In this document: piece by piece, positions 34,214-43,295 of the stretch
Position numbering within the stretch: position 1 is the first letter of the stretch
Layout: each line of letters starts with the position of its first letter
DNA from: Desulfarculaceae bacterium
Lineage (GTDB): Bacteria; Desulfobacterota; Desulfarculia; Desulfarculales; Desulfarculaceae
Length of the DNA stretch: 64,000 nt
Assembly (NCBI GenBank): GCA_020444545.1
Contig: JAHLKT010000002.1
Location: 402,870-466,869 of the forward strand
Direction of reading: 5' to 3'
Made by a program: the position numbers and the translations under genes
Notes under the pieces: generated by a model
Database searches by the model: none
The model's input: only the letters and a program-made list of their open reading frames with translations
Told to the model about the DNA's origin: nothing

Positions 34214-35919
34214 AAGACCTGTGGTCAAATCCGGTGTGGCAGCGCCGCATCTATGTGCTGATCCTGCTGGCAGTGTGCGCGGCCCTGTTCTTCGGGCTGG
34301 GCGGCATGCGCGACCTGTGGGAGAGCGACGAGGCGCGCTACGCCGAGCTGGGCCGGGAGATGCTTAACTCGGGCTCCTTCAGCCACTGGGTCATTCCCCG
34401 CCTGGACTACGTGATCTACCTGGAAAAGCCGCCCCTGTACTACTGGCTCACCGCGCTCAGCTTCGCCATCTTCGGGGTGGGGGAGGCGGCCGCCCGCCTG
34501 GTGCCCGCATTTTTCGGCACCCTCAGTGTGCTCCTCGCCTTTTTCCTGGGCCGCGAGATGTGGGGCGAGGAACGGGCTGGCTTCTGGTCCGGCCTGGTCT
34601 TGGCCACCTCGCTGATGTTCTTCGCGCTCAGCCGGGTGATCCTGGTGGACATGGTGCTCTGCTTCGGGGTCATGCTGGCCGTGTGGGGGGCCTGGAGCCT
34701 GCGCGCCGGGCGGGGCTGGGGGCTCTACGCCTTTTGGGTGGGCTGCGCCATCGGCTTTTTGACCAAGGGCGTGTTGGGCCCGGGCTTGGCGGCCATGGCC
34801 GTGGTGCTTTTCGCGGCCCTGGCCCTGGAGTGGCGGCTGATCAAGGGCCTGCTGGATTGGCGGGGCCCGGCCTTGTTCGTGCTCATTTGCGCGCCCTGGG
34901 TCATCGCCGCCGGTCTCTTGCAAGACGGCTTCATCAAGTACTTCTTCTGGGACGAGCAGGTGGGGCGCTTGCTCACCACCAAGCACCACCGCTTCCAGCC
35001 CTGGTGGTTCTACTTCGCGCTGATTCCCGGGGCCTTCTTCCCCTGGATCGCCTTGCTGCCCTGGGCGGCCTGGCGCACCTTCCCCCGCCAACTCTGGCGC
35101 TCGCCCGAGGCGCGTCCCTGGCTGCTGTGCGCGGTGTGGTTCGTGGGCTACTTCGCCTTCCTCACCCTGTCCCGCTCCAAGATGATGCACTACGCCCTGC
35201 CCATGCTGCCGCCCCTGGCCCTGATCGTGGCGCGGCCCCTGAGCGGGGTGATGTCCTGGCCTCGGGGAGCCGCCGCTCCGGCCGGGCTACGGGCCAGCCT
35301 CACCGCTCTGGCCGGGCTGTGCCTGCTGGCCGGGCTGGCTCTGTTGGTGGTGCCGGCCACCAACCCGGACATCAGCTACGCCCAGGCCGGGCCTCTGCTC
35401 TTCGCGGGGCCCCTGGTGCTGGCCCTGGTGTCGTTGGGGGTGTGGCTGGTGCGCGGTCGGGCCTGGTCCGCGGCCTATGCCCCCCTGGCGGTGTTTCTGC
35501 TCCTGGTGCTGGGCGCGGCCCTGGCCGCCCCCACCCTGGACCGCTTCCGCTCGGTGGGGCCCCTGGTCAAGCCCATCGCCGCCCAGCTACGGCCCAGCGA
35601 CCTGGTGGCCACCCTGGGCGACTACTGGCACGGCACGGCCTTTTACGCCAAACGCCGGGTGGCGGTGGTGGACAACTGGGGCGAACTGGACTTCGGACGC
35701 CGTTTGGCCCCCCCGGCCGAGCGCTCCCTGTGGTTCATGAAGGGTGACCAGTCCCTCTTGAAGCTCATGGGCGGCGACCGGCGGGTGTTCGTTATCGCCG
35801 AGACCCCCCGCTGGAAGAAGTTCCAGGCCCGAGCCCAGCGCGCGCCCAAGGCCCTGCCTCTGTTCGCCTGGGCCACCGTGGGCGACAAGACCCTGTTCTC
35901 CAACCGCCCCCCGAGCTAG
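34210..35919 (+). CDS. ArnT/PMT-like glycosyltransferase (GT83/GT39 family), copy 2
   Basis: The protein has 569 residues with the same architecture as its upstream neighbour: LWESDEARYAELGREML, YLEKPPLYYWLTAL, FLTKGVLGPGLA and LSRSKMMHYALPMLPPLAL, the last typical of ArnT. The two copies share motifs but differ clearly in sequence, so the duplication is not recent. They may modify different phosphates or use different sugars. GTG at 34210 overlaps the stop of copy 1. Confidence 0.9.
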   Translation: MKDLWSNPVWQRRIYVLILLAVCAALFFGLGGMRDLWESDEARYAELGREMLNSGSFSHWVIPRLDYVIYLEKPPLYYWLTALSFAIFGVGEAAARLVPAFFGTLSVLLAFFLGREMWGEERAGFWSGLVLATSLMFFALSRVILVDMVLCFGVMLAVWGAWSLRAGRGWGLYAFWVGCAIGFLTKGVLGPGLAAMAVVLFAALALEWRLIKGLLDWRGPALFVLICAPWVIAAGLLQDGFIKYFFWDEQVGRLLTTKHHRFQPWWFYFALIPGAFFPWIALLPWAAWRTFPRQLWRSPEARPWLLCAVWFVGYFAFLTLSRSKMMHYALPMLPPLALIVARPLSGVMSWPRGAAAPAGLRASLTALAGLCLLAGLALLVVPATNPDISYAQAGPLLFAGPLVLALVSLGVWLVRGRAWSAAYAPLAVFLLLVLGAALAAPTLDRFRSVGPLVKPIAAQLRPSDLVATLGDYWHGTAFYAKRRVAVVDNWGELDFGRRLAPPAERSLWFMKGDQSLLKLMGGDRRVFVIAETPRWKKFQARAQRAPKALPLFAWATVGDKTLFSNRPPS

Positions 35920-35945
35920 GGTTGTTCCTAACTAACCGGGTACGC

Positions 35946-35974
35946 TTGATTTATCGCCCTTTGCCTGCCATAGT
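35946..35974 (+). promoter_or_regulatory. Possible internal promoter before the arnC-like gene
   Basis: TTGATT (35946-35951), 17 bases, CATAGT (35969-35974). The 105-base gap before arnC is the first real break in the operon since lpxD. Confidence 0.4.
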
Positions 35975-36024
35975 ATAAGCCCGTGGGCCAAGGGCCCTTC
36001 TTTGATTGTTCAGGAGTAAGCGCC

Positions 36025-36981
36025 ATGGCGGCCGAGACCCATACCCATCCCGAAATATCGGTGGTGATCCCCGTTTTCAACGAGGAGGACAACCTGGTGG
36101 AGCTGCACGCCCGCCTGGCCGCCACCCTCAACAACTTCGGCTCGTCCTGGGAGGTCATCTACGTCGACGACGGCTCCAAGGACGGCTCCTGGGAGCTGCT
36201 GAGCCGCATCCAGGCCCAGGACGCCCACGCCCGTTTGGTGCGCTTCAACCGCAACTACGGCCAGCACATGGCCATCTTCGCGGGCTTCGAGCGGGTCAAG
36301 GGCCAGGTGGTGGTCACCCTGGACGCGGATCTGCAAAACCCGCCCGAAGAGGTGCCCAAGCTGGTGGCCAAGCTGAACGAGGGCTACGACGTGGTCTCCG
36401 GCTGGCGGCAGAACCGCCACGACTCGGTGCTGCGCAAGATCCCCACCTGGATCGTGGCCAAGATGACCAGCCGGGTGGTGGGGGTGAACCTCAGGGACTA
36501 CGGCTGCATGCTCCGGGCCTACCGCCGCGAGATCGTTCAGGCCATGTGCGCCTCCCAGGAGACCTCCTCCTACATCCCGGCCCTGGCCAACATCTACGCG
36601 GCCAGCGTGGCCGAGATTCCGGTGGCCCACGCCGAGCGGGCCGGGGGCGAGTCCAAGTACAGCATCTTCAAGCTCATCAAGCTCAACTTCGACCTGATGA
36701 CCGGCTTCTCGGTATTGCCTATTCAGATGATCAGCGTCATGGGCGTGCTGGTGGCCCTGGTGGGGCTGGGCTTCGGCGTGTTCCTGTTCGTCAGGCGGCT
36801 CATCGTGGGGCCGGAGGTCGAGGGCGTCTTCACCCTGTTCGCCATCCTCTTCGTGTTCGTGGGCCTGCAAATCCTTGGCGTGGGGCTCATCGGCGAATAT
36901 CTGGGCCGGGTCTACCGCGAGGTGCGCCGCCGGCCGCGCTTCGTCATCCGCGAGACCAAGGGCCCCGACTCCGAGGCCTGA
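36025..36981 (+). CDS. arnC: Undecaprenyl-phosphate amino-sugar transferase (ArnC/FlmF-like GT2)
   Basis: The protein has 318 residues. The GT2 domain starts ISVVIPVFNEEDNL, with VDDGSKDGS, LDADLQNPPEE and RNYGQHMAIFAG; two membrane spans lie near 230-255 and 270-295, as in ArnC. ArnC attaches 4-formamido-arabinose to undecaprenyl phosphate, while the related FlmF2 attaches GalNAc. CAGGAG precedes the ATG at 36025. The next gene is the ArnD-like deacylase, the standard partner. Confidence 0.9.
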   Translation: MAAETHTHPEISVVIPVFNEEDNLVELHARLAATLNNFGSSWEVIYVDDGSKDGSWELLSRIQAQDAHARLVRFNRNYGQHMAIFAGFERVKGQVVVTLDADLQNPPEEVPKLVAKLNEGYDVVSGWRQNRHDSVLRKIPTWIVAKMTSRVVGVNLRDYGCMLRAYRREIVQAMCASQETSSYIPALANIYAASVAEIPVAHAERAGGESKYSIFKLIKLNFDLMTGFSVLPIQMISVMGVLVALVGLGFGVFLFVRRLIVGPEVEGVFTLFAILFVFVGLQILGVGLIGEYLGRVYREVRRRPRFVIRETKGPDSEA

Positions 36982-36983
36982 TC

Positions 36984-37919
36984 ATGCCTTCCGGCCAGCT
37001 CCAGTCCGCCGAGGGCGCCACCCGTTTGGTGCTCAAGGTGGACATCGACACCAAGGTGGGTTTGTGCGAGGGAGTGCCCCGCCTCATGGACATTTTCGCC
37101 CGGGCGGGGGTCAAGGCCTCGGTCTACGTGGCCATGGGGCCGGACCACTCGGGCCGCGCCCTGGCCCGCCTGGTCAAACCCGGCTTCCTGCAAAAGCAGC
37201 TTCGCTCCGGCGCGGCCGGGGCCTACGGCGTCACCACCATGCTCTACGGCGTGGTGCTGCCCGGGCCCATCATCGCCGAGGCGGCCCCGCATCTGTTCCA
37301 TGAGTTGATCGCGGCGGGCCACGAGGCCGGCCTGCACGGCTGGGACCACGTGTTCTGGCACGATCGTATGCGCCATCTGCCTCCCCAGCGCCTGCGCTCC
37401 CATCTGGGCCGGGCCTGGCGGTTATACAAGGAGATCACCGGCCAGGCGCCCACCACCTTTGCCTCGCCGGGCTGGCAGATCACCCCGGACGGCTTCTTGG
37501 CCCTGGCCACCATGGGCATCACCCACGCCTCCTGCACCCGGGGCGAGCGCCCCTTCCGGCCCGTGGTGCGCGGCCGCGTCTTGCCCTTGGTGGAGCTGCC
37601 CACCACCATGCCCACCCTGGACGAGGTCCTGGGCCGGAACGGCGTGACCCTGGAGAGCGCGGCGGCCACCCTGGCCCAGCAGGTGCGCCCCGGCGAGCTC
37701 AACGTCTTCACCCTGCACGGCGAGGTGGAGGGCAGGGCGCAGGCCCCGGTGCTCGGCGAGCTTATCAGCCGCTTGCAGGACCAGGGCGTGGTTTTCCAGC
37801 GCCTGGTGGACGCGGCCCATGAGGCCTTGGCCGGGCCGCTGCCCGCCGGGGACATCCGCTGGGGCACGGTGGAAGGCCGGGCCGGAGAGCTGGCCTTTGC
37901 CGCCGGGGGCGCGGTGTGA
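36984..37919 (+). CDS. arnD: Polyprenyl-phospho-sugar deformylase/deacetylase (ArnD/NaxD-like)
   Basis: The protein has 311 residues and is a NodB-type deacetylase closely following ArnD motifs: LKVDIDTKVGLCEGVPRL, VAMGPDHSGRALARLVKP, EAGLHGWDHVFWHD, LPTTMPTLDEVLGR and TLHGEVEG. It removes formyl (ArnD) or acetyl (NaxD of Francisella, acting on GalNAc) from the lipid-linked sugar. The substrate depends on what the ArnC-like protein loads. It starts 2 bases after arnC and overlaps waaA. Confidence 0.9.
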   Translation: MPSGQLQSAEGATRLVLKVDIDTKVGLCEGVPRLMDIFARAGVKASVYVAMGPDHSGRALARLVKPGFLQKQLRSGAAGAYGVTTMLYGVVLPGPIIAEAAPHLFHELIAAGHEAGLHGWDHVFWHDRMRHLPPQRLRSHLGRAWRLYKEITGQAPTTFASPGWQITPDGFLALATMGITHASCTRGERPFRPVVRGRVLPLVELPTTMPTLDEVLGRNGVTLESAAATLAQQVRPGELNVFTLHGEVEGRAQAPVLGELISRLQDQGVVFQRLVDAAHEALAGPLPAGDIRWGTVEGRAGELAFAAGGAV

Positions 37920-39202
37920 AGCGCGCCCTCTATAGCACCGCCCTGGGTCTGGGGACCATCGCCGCCGCGCCCTTTATCGCCGCCCGGCTGACCCGCCCCG
38001 CCAAGCGCGCGGCCACCCTGGCCCGCCTGGGCCTGGGGCCGCTCTGCCGCCCGCCCCGTTTGTCACCCGGCGGCATCTGGCTGCACGCCTTGAGCGTGGG
38101 CGAGACCGCCTCGGCCCTGCCCCTGGTGGCCGGGCTGCGGGACCACTTCCCGGAAAAACCAATCGCCTTTTCCAGCGGCACCGGCCAGGGCCTGGCCACG
38201 GCGCAAGACATGGTGGGCGATAAGGCCGACGCCTTGTTCATACGCCCCTTGGAGCTGCCCTGGGCCTTGGGACCGGTGCTGAACGCCCTGCGCCCCGGCC
38301 TGGCCATTCTGGTGGAGGGCGACCTCTGGCCCGGCTGGCAGTGGTCCCTGGCCGCGCGGGGGGCGCGCCGCCTCTTGGTAAACGGCCGGGTGAGTCCGCG
38401 CACCCTGCGGGGATACCGCCGCATGGGCGGCCTGGCCCGCGAGCTGTTCCGGGGCTTCGACCTAGTGCTCATGCAGACCCCCACGGACCGCGAGCGCCTG
38501 CTCTCGGTGGGCGTGGAGCCCGCCAAGGTGCGGGTGGCAGGCAACCTCAAGTTCGACAGCGCCCCGGCTCAGCTGGGCGAGACCGGGCGCGCGGCCCTGG
38601 CCGAGGAGTTGGGCCTGGGCGGACGCATGGTGCTGGTGGCCGGCTCTACCCACGCGGGCGAGGATGAGGCCTGTTTGGACGCCTTTACCCAGCTGCGCGG
38701 GGCGCATCCCGGCCTGGCCCTGCTCATCGCGCCCCGCGAGGTGGAGCGGGGCGGGGCGGTGGCTCGCCTGGCTGAGGCGCGGGGCCTGAGCGTGGCCCGG
38801 GTGTCCCAAGGCATTAATCCGGGCGCGGACGTGGTGGTGCTGGACGTTCTGGGCAAGCTGGCCCCAGCCTATGCCCTGGGGGTGGCCGGTTTCGTGGGCG
38901 GCTCCCTGACCCCCATAGGCGGGCACAACCTGCTGGAGCCCGCCGCCCAGGGCGTGCCGGTGATCTTCGGCCCGCACACCCACAACTTCCTGGAGATGGC
39001 CCGCGATTTGGAGGCGGCCGGAGGCGGGATGCGCGTGGGCACCGGCGCGGAGCTGGGCGCGGTGTGGGCCCGCCTGCTGGACGACCCATCCGAGGCGGGG
39101 CGCATCGGCGCGGCGGCCCTGGATTTCGTGGCAGCCCACCGGGGCGCGGTGGGCCGCGCGGTGGAAGCGGCGGAGGAGCTTTTGGAGGGCGCGCGTGGCT
39201 AA
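37916..39202 (+). CDS. waaA: 3-deoxy-D-manno-octulosonic acid (Kdo) transferase
   Basis: The protein has 428 residues. An N-terminal membrane anchor is followed by WLHALSVGETASALPL with the catalytic Glu63, then VEGDLWPGW, NGRVSPRTLRGY, GNLKFD, GSTHAGEDE and GGHNLLEPAAQGVPV, the WaaA/KdtA (GT30) signature set. It adds Kdo from CMP-Kdo to lipid IVA. GTG at 37916 overlaps the arnD stop, and its end overlaps lpxK. Confidence 0.96.
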   Translation: MKRALYSTALGLGTIAAAPFIAARLTRPAKRAATLARLGLGPLCRPPRLSPGGIWLHALSVGETASALPLVAGLRDHFPEKPIAFSSGTGQGLATAQDMVGDKADALFIRPLELPWALGPVLNALRPGLAILVEGDLWPGWQWSLAARGARRLLVNGRVSPRTLRGYRRMGGLARELFRGFDLVLMQTPTDRERLLSVGVEPAKVRVAGNLKFDSAPAQLGETGRAALAEELGLGGRMVLVAGSTHAGEDEACLDAFTQLRGAHPGLALLIAPREVERGGAVARLAEARGLSVARVSQGINPGADVVVLDVLGKLAPAYALGVAGFVGGSLTPIGGHNLLEPAAQGVPVIFGPHTHNFLEMARDLEAAGGGMRVGTGAELGAVWARLLDDPSEAGRIGAAALDFVAAHRGAVGRAVEAAEELLEGARG

Positions 39203-40307
39203 GGGCTACGAGGCCCTGTGGCGCCGGGTGGAGAGCGGCGAGCCCGGCCCGGCCTGGCTCAGCGCCCTGCGCGGCGCGGCCACGGCGGCCAGCTGGCTCT
39301 ACGCGGCCGGGGCCTGGCTGGACCACACCAGCTACGACTTGGGCCTGCGTCCGGTCAAGCGCCTGCCCGTGCCGGTGATCGGGGTGGGCAACCTGGCCGT
39401 GGGCGGCACGGGCAAGACCCCTCTGGTCATGGCCGTGGTGCAGGCCCTGGAATCGCTGGGCCTGCCCGCCGGGGTGATAAGCCGGGGCTATGGCCGCAAG
39501 GAATCCAAGCCTCTGTTGGTCAGCGACGGCGAAACGATCATGGCCGATGCTGCCGAAGCGGGCGACGAGCCGCTGCTTTTGGCTCGGCGGCTGGGCGCGC
39601 CGGTGGCCGTGGGCGCGGAGCGCTACGCGGCGGGCCTATTGCTTCTGGAGCGTTGCGGGCAACGGGTGCTGGTGGGCGACGATCTTTTCCAGCACCGGGG
39701 GCTGCACCGCGATCTGAACCTGCTGGCCCTGGACGCGTCCGACCCCCTGGCGGGCGGGCATCTGCTGCCCCGGGGGCGTCTGCGCGAACCGGCCAACGCC
39801 CTGGCTCGGGCCGACGCGGTGGTGCTCACCCGCGCGGCCGACGCGGAGCAGGGCAGGCTGGCCGCCGAGCGCCTGGCCTGGCGCCTGGAGGGTAAGCCGG
39901 TCTTGAGCTGCGCCCACGTGATCACCGGCCTGGAGAACGCCCTGGATGCCGGCCCCGCGCCCGAGGACTGGCAGGGCGCTCCGGTGCTGGCCTTTTGCGG
40001 CCTGGCCAATCCGGCCAGCTTTCATGCGGCCCTGCGCGAGGCCGGGCTCACCGTGCTGGAGCTCAAGTCCTTTGGCGACCACCACCGTTTCGCGCCCGAG
40101 GAGATCAGCAACTTGTGGGACCGGGCGGCCACCCTGTCGGCCCGGGCCCTGGTGTGCTCGGGCAAGGACGCGGTGCGCCTGCCCGCCGAGCTGCCGCCGG
40201 ACGCGGCCATTTGGAGCACCCGTTTGGGCCTCAAGTTCCACGACGGCCCCGAGGCCCTGGCCGGGCTCTTGGCCCGCTCCCTGGCCCAATGGGAGCCCGC
40301 GTCGTGA
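39195..40307 (+). CDS. lpxK: Tetraacyldisaccharide 4'-kinase
   Basis: The protein has 370 residues. The P-loop VGNLAVGGTGKTPLV (about 64-78), SRGYGRKES and DDLFQHRGLHRDLNLLALDA are LpxK motifs. It phosphorylates the 4' position of the lipid A disaccharide. GTG at 39195 overlaps waaA by 8 bases; its TGA overlaps the lpxL start by 3. Confidence 0.96.
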   Translation: MAKGYEALWRRVESGEPGPAWLSALRGAATAASWLYAAGAWLDHTSYDLGLRPVKRLPVPVIGVGNLAVGGTGKTPLVMAVVQALESLGLPAGVISRGYGRKESKPLLVSDGETIMADAAEAGDEPLLLARRLGAPVAVGAERYAAGLLLLERCGQRVLVGDDLFQHRGLHRDLNLLALDASDPLAGGHLLPRGRLREPANALARADAVVLTRAADAEQGRLAAERLAWRLEGKPVLSCAHVITGLENALDAGPAPEDWQGAPVLAFCGLANPASFHAALREAGLTVLELKSFGDHHRFAPEEISNLWDRAATLSARALVCSGKDAVRLPAELPPDAAIWSTRLGLKFHDGPEALAGLLARSLAQWEPAS

Positions 40308-41209
40308 GCGCGGTAGACGCGGCCCTCAAGGGCGCGGTGTGGGGCCTGTCCCTGGCTCCCCTGGGGCTCAGCCGGGCGGTGGGGCGCGGCTTGGGCCGCC
40401 TGGCCCGGAGCCTGGACAGCCGCCACCGCGAGATCGTTCAGCGCAACCTGAGCGCTTCCTTCCCCGAGAAAGACCCCGCCTGGATAGAGCAGACCGGGCG
40501 CGAAGTGTTCGAGCACGTGGCCCAGGTGGCCGCCGAGATACCCCACCTGGTGCGCCTTAGCCCCCAGCAAATCGCGGCCCAGTGCCGCTTCCACGGCCTG
40601 GACAACGTGCACCACGCCTTGGAAAGGGGCAAGGGCCTGATCACGCTCACCGGGCACTTCGGCAACTGGGAGTGGGCCAACGTGGCCGGGGCGGTGGCCC
40701 TGGGCCAAGGGGCGCTCATCGTGGCCCGGCCCATCGACTGGCCCCCGGCCGACCGCTTGGTCAACGGCTGGCGCACCAGGGGCTCCAACAGCGAGGTGGT
40801 GCCCAAGAACAACTCGGCGCGGGCCCTGTTGCGCGGGCTCAAGCAGAACCGCATGTTGGGGCTGTTGCTGGACCAGAACGTGGACTGGTATGACGGCGAG
40901 TGGGTGGATTTCTTTGGCCGCCCGGCGTGCAGCAACAAGGGCATGGCCCTGTTGGCCCGCTCCACCGAGGCGCCGGTGCTGCCTTTCTACAATTGGCGGG
41001 CCGAGGACGGCAAGTTCGAGGTGTTCTTCGGCGAGGAAATCCCCCTGGTCAAAACCGCCGACAAGACCAAGGACATCTGGGTCAACACCCAGAACTACAC
41101 CAAGGCGCTGGAGGAGATCATCCGCCAGAAGCCCGCCCAGTGGTTCTGGTTGCACCAACGCTGGAAGACGCGGCCCTATCACCACTGGCCCCGGGAGCCC
41201 AAGAAATGA
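40304..41209 (+). CDS. lpxL: Lipid A biosynthesis lauroyl/myristoyl acyltransferase (LpxL/HtrB family)
   Basis: The protein has 301 residues. The HX4E catalytic motif HFGNWE has His118 and Glu123, and the family motifs LLDQNVDW and WFWLHQRWKTRP are present. It adds a secondary acyl chain to Kdo-lipid A at the inner membrane. Only one such gene is seen here. GTG at 40304 is the start, translationally coupled to lpxK; the end overlaps the next gene by 4 bases. Confidence 0.94.
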   Translation: MSAVDAALKGAVWGLSLAPLGLSRAVGRGLGRLARSLDSRHREIVQRNLSASFPEKDPAWIEQTGREVFEHVAQVAAEIPHLVRLSPQQIAAQCRFHGLDNVHHALERGKGLITLTGHFGNWEWANVAGAVALGQGALIVARPIDWPPADRLVNGWRTRGSNSEVVPKNNSARALLRGLKQNRMLGLLLDQNVDWYDGEWVDFFGRPACSNKGMALLARSTEAPVLPFYNWRAEDGKFEVFFGEEIPLVKTADKTKDIWVNTQNYTKALEEIIRQKPAQWFWLHQRWKTRPYHHWPREPKK

Positions 41210-42273
41210 GGCCCCTGGACGCGAGCGCGCCGGGGCGCATTTTGGTGCGGGCCACCAACTGGGTGGGCGACGCGGTGATGACCCTGCCCGCCCTGGCCGC
41301 GTTGCACGAGGCCTGCCCCCAAGCCGAGATCGAGGTGCTGGCCCGGCCCTGGGCCAGCGCGGTGTACGCCGCCGCGCCGGGGGTGAGCCGGGTGCTGGCC
41401 TATGACAAGAGCGGGCCGCACGCCGGGGCTGGGGGTCTGCTGCGCCTGGCCGGGGAGCTCCGCGCCCGGCGCTACGACTGGGCGGTGCTGTTTCAGAACG
41501 CCTTCGAGGCCGCGCTCCTGGCCTGGCTGGCCCGCATTCCGGTGCGCCTGGGATATGCCCGCGACGGCCGGGGGATGCTTCTGACCCATGCGGTCAAGCT
41601 TTCGCCCGAGCTCAGGCGGGTGCACGAGACCTCGTACTATCTGCACATCCTGCGCGCGGCCGGGCTGCTGGCCACGGACCCGCCTCCTGGGGGCGTGACC
41701 CCGCGCCTATCCCTGCGCGAGGCGGACCAGGCCTGGGCCGATGATTTCCTGGCCGCCAAGGGCCTGACCGGCGCGCGCCTGATGGGCATCGCGCCGGGCG
41801 CGGCTTTCGGCCCGGCCAAGATGTGGCCCGCCGAGCGCTTTGCTCAGGCGGCCCGCCTGCTGGGCGACACCTGCGACGCGGTGGTGCTCTTCGGCGGCAA
41901 GGGCGAGGCCCCGGCCTGCGCGGAGGTGGCCGAGGGCCTGCCGGGCGCGCGAGTGCTGGACCTGGCCGGGGCCACCGAGCTGGGCCAGGCCTTGGCCCTG
42001 CTGGCGCGGGTGGAGCTGTTCGTCACCAACGACAGCGGGCTGATGCACGCCGCCGCCGCCCTGGGGCGGCCCACGGTGGCGGTGTTCGGCTCCACCAACC
42101 CGGTGACCACCGGCCCCCTGGGGCCGCGCGCCGCCCTGGTGCGGGGCCGCGCCGAGTGCGCCCCTTGCCTAAAGCCCGAGTGCGAGCGGGGCGACCTGGC
42201 CTGCTTCACCTCGGTGGCGCCCGGCGCGGTGGTGGCCGCGGCCCGGGAGCTGTTGGAAGGGGGCGTGGCGTGA
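41206..42273 (+). CDS. waaF: ADP-heptose:LPS heptosyltransferase II-like (GT9)
   Basis: The protein has 355 residues. It begins RILVRATNWVGDAVMTLPAL, close to the WaaF/RfaF N-terminus (IL.I.PSWVGDMVM), and has IAPGAAFGPAKMWPAERFA and TNDSGLMHAAAALG. It transfers heptose to the LPS inner core. First of five GT9 genes in the cluster. Its ATG overlaps the lpxL stop. Confidence 0.93.
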   Translation: MRPLDASAPGRILVRATNWVGDAVMTLPALAALHEACPQAEIEVLARPWASAVYAAAPGVSRVLAYDKSGPHAGAGGLLRLAGELRARRYDWAVLFQNAFEAALLAWLARIPVRLGYARDGRGMLLTHAVKLSPELRRVHETSYYLHILRAAGLLATDPPPGGVTPRLSLREADQAWADDFLAAKGLTGARLMGIAPGAAFGPAKMWPAERFAQAARLLGDTCDAVVLFGGKGEAPACAEVAEGLPGARVLDLAGATELGQALALLARVELFVTNDSGLMHAAAALGRPTVAVFGSTNPVTTGPLGPRAALVRGRAECAPCLKPECERGDLACFTSVAPGAVVAAARELLEGGVA

Positions 42274-43292
42274 AGGTGCTCATCGTCAAGCTCTCGGCCC
42301 TGGGAGATGTGGTGCAATCGCTGCCCGTGGCCATGGCCATCAAACGCCAGATGCCCGAGGCGCAAGTGGATTGGCTGGTGGAGCGGCCTTCGGCGGGCAT
42401 CCTGGCCGGGCACCCGGCCTTGGAGCGAATTTTGGTGAGCCCGCGCCACGAGATGGCCGAGGCCGAGGGCCTGCCCCTGAACCCGCTGAGCCGCTTCGGC
42501 CGCGAGCTGCGCTCGGTGCGTTACGACGCGGTGCTCGACTTGCAGGGCCTAATGAAAAGTGCTATCTGTGTGGCCTTGAGCCGGGCGGAGCGCAAGATCG
42601 GCTGGCGGGGCGGCAAGGAGCCCCTGGCCGGCCTGGCCTACAAGGAGCGCCTGGCCCCCTTTGATCCCGACCGGCCCGCCCTGGAGCGCTACCTGGACAT
42701 GCTGGAGCCCCTGGGCCTGGAGCGGCCGGCCCAGATCGAGTTCGGCCTGTCGCCCAACCCCGGTGAATTGGTGCGGGCCCGCGAGCTGGCGCCCGTGGGC
42801 GAGGGCCCCCTGGTGGTGCTGCACCCCATGGCCAAGTGGGACTCCAAGCTGTGGCCCCTGGCCAATTGGGTGGAGCTGGCCAAGCTGCTGGGCGCGGCTG
42901 GCTGCCGTTTGGCCATCAGCGGCTCGGGCGAGGACCGGAAGGTGGGCGAGTTCATCGCCTCGCGGGCCGGGCTGGAGACGCGCCTCAATGACCTCTGCGG
43001 CCGCACCAATTTGCGCGAGCTGGCCGCGCTGCTCTCCCTGGCCGACGCGGTGGTGAGCACCGACACCGGGGTGATGCACCTGGCCGCGGCCATGGGCGCC
43101 AAGGTGGCGGCCCTGTTCGGCCCCACCGCCCCCTGGCGCACGGGCCCCTACGGCAGCGGCCACCGGGTGCTCACCTCGGGCGTGGAGTGCAGCCCCTGTT
43201 TCGAGCGCTTTTGCGCCGAGCCCCGCTGCATGGAAGGCATAACTCCCACCCAAGCGGCCGAGGCCGCTCTGGGCCTGGTTGGCGAAGGATAA
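42270..43292 (+). CDS. waaC: Heptosyltransferase I-like (GT9, WaaC type)
   Basis: The protein has 340 residues, beginning [25 protein letters not shown], the WaaC-type start, and ending in the acceptor and ADP-heptose site motifs [12 protein letters not shown] and [13 protein letters not shown]. It adds the first heptose to Kdo. GTG at 42270 overlaps the waaF stop by 4 bases. A Cys-rich [10 protein letters not shown] segment near the C-terminus is common in GT9 proteins. Confidence 0.92.
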   Translation: MKVLIVKLSALGDVVQSLPVAMAIKRQMPEAQVDWLVERPSAGILAGHPALERILVSPRHEMAEAEGLPLNPLSRFGRELRSVRYDAVLDLQGLMKSAICVALSRAERKIGWRGGKEPLAGLAYKERLAPFDPDRPALERYLDMLEPLGLERPAQIEFGLSPNPGELVRARELAPVGEGPLVVLHPMAKWDSKLWPLANWVELAKLLGAAGCRLAISGSGEDRKVGEFIASRAGLETRLNDLCGRTNLRELAALLSLADAVVSTDTGVMHLAAAMGAKVAALFGPTAPWRTGPYGSGHRVLTSGVECSPCFERFCAEPRCMEGITPTQAAEAALGLVGEG

Positions 43293-43295
43293 AGC

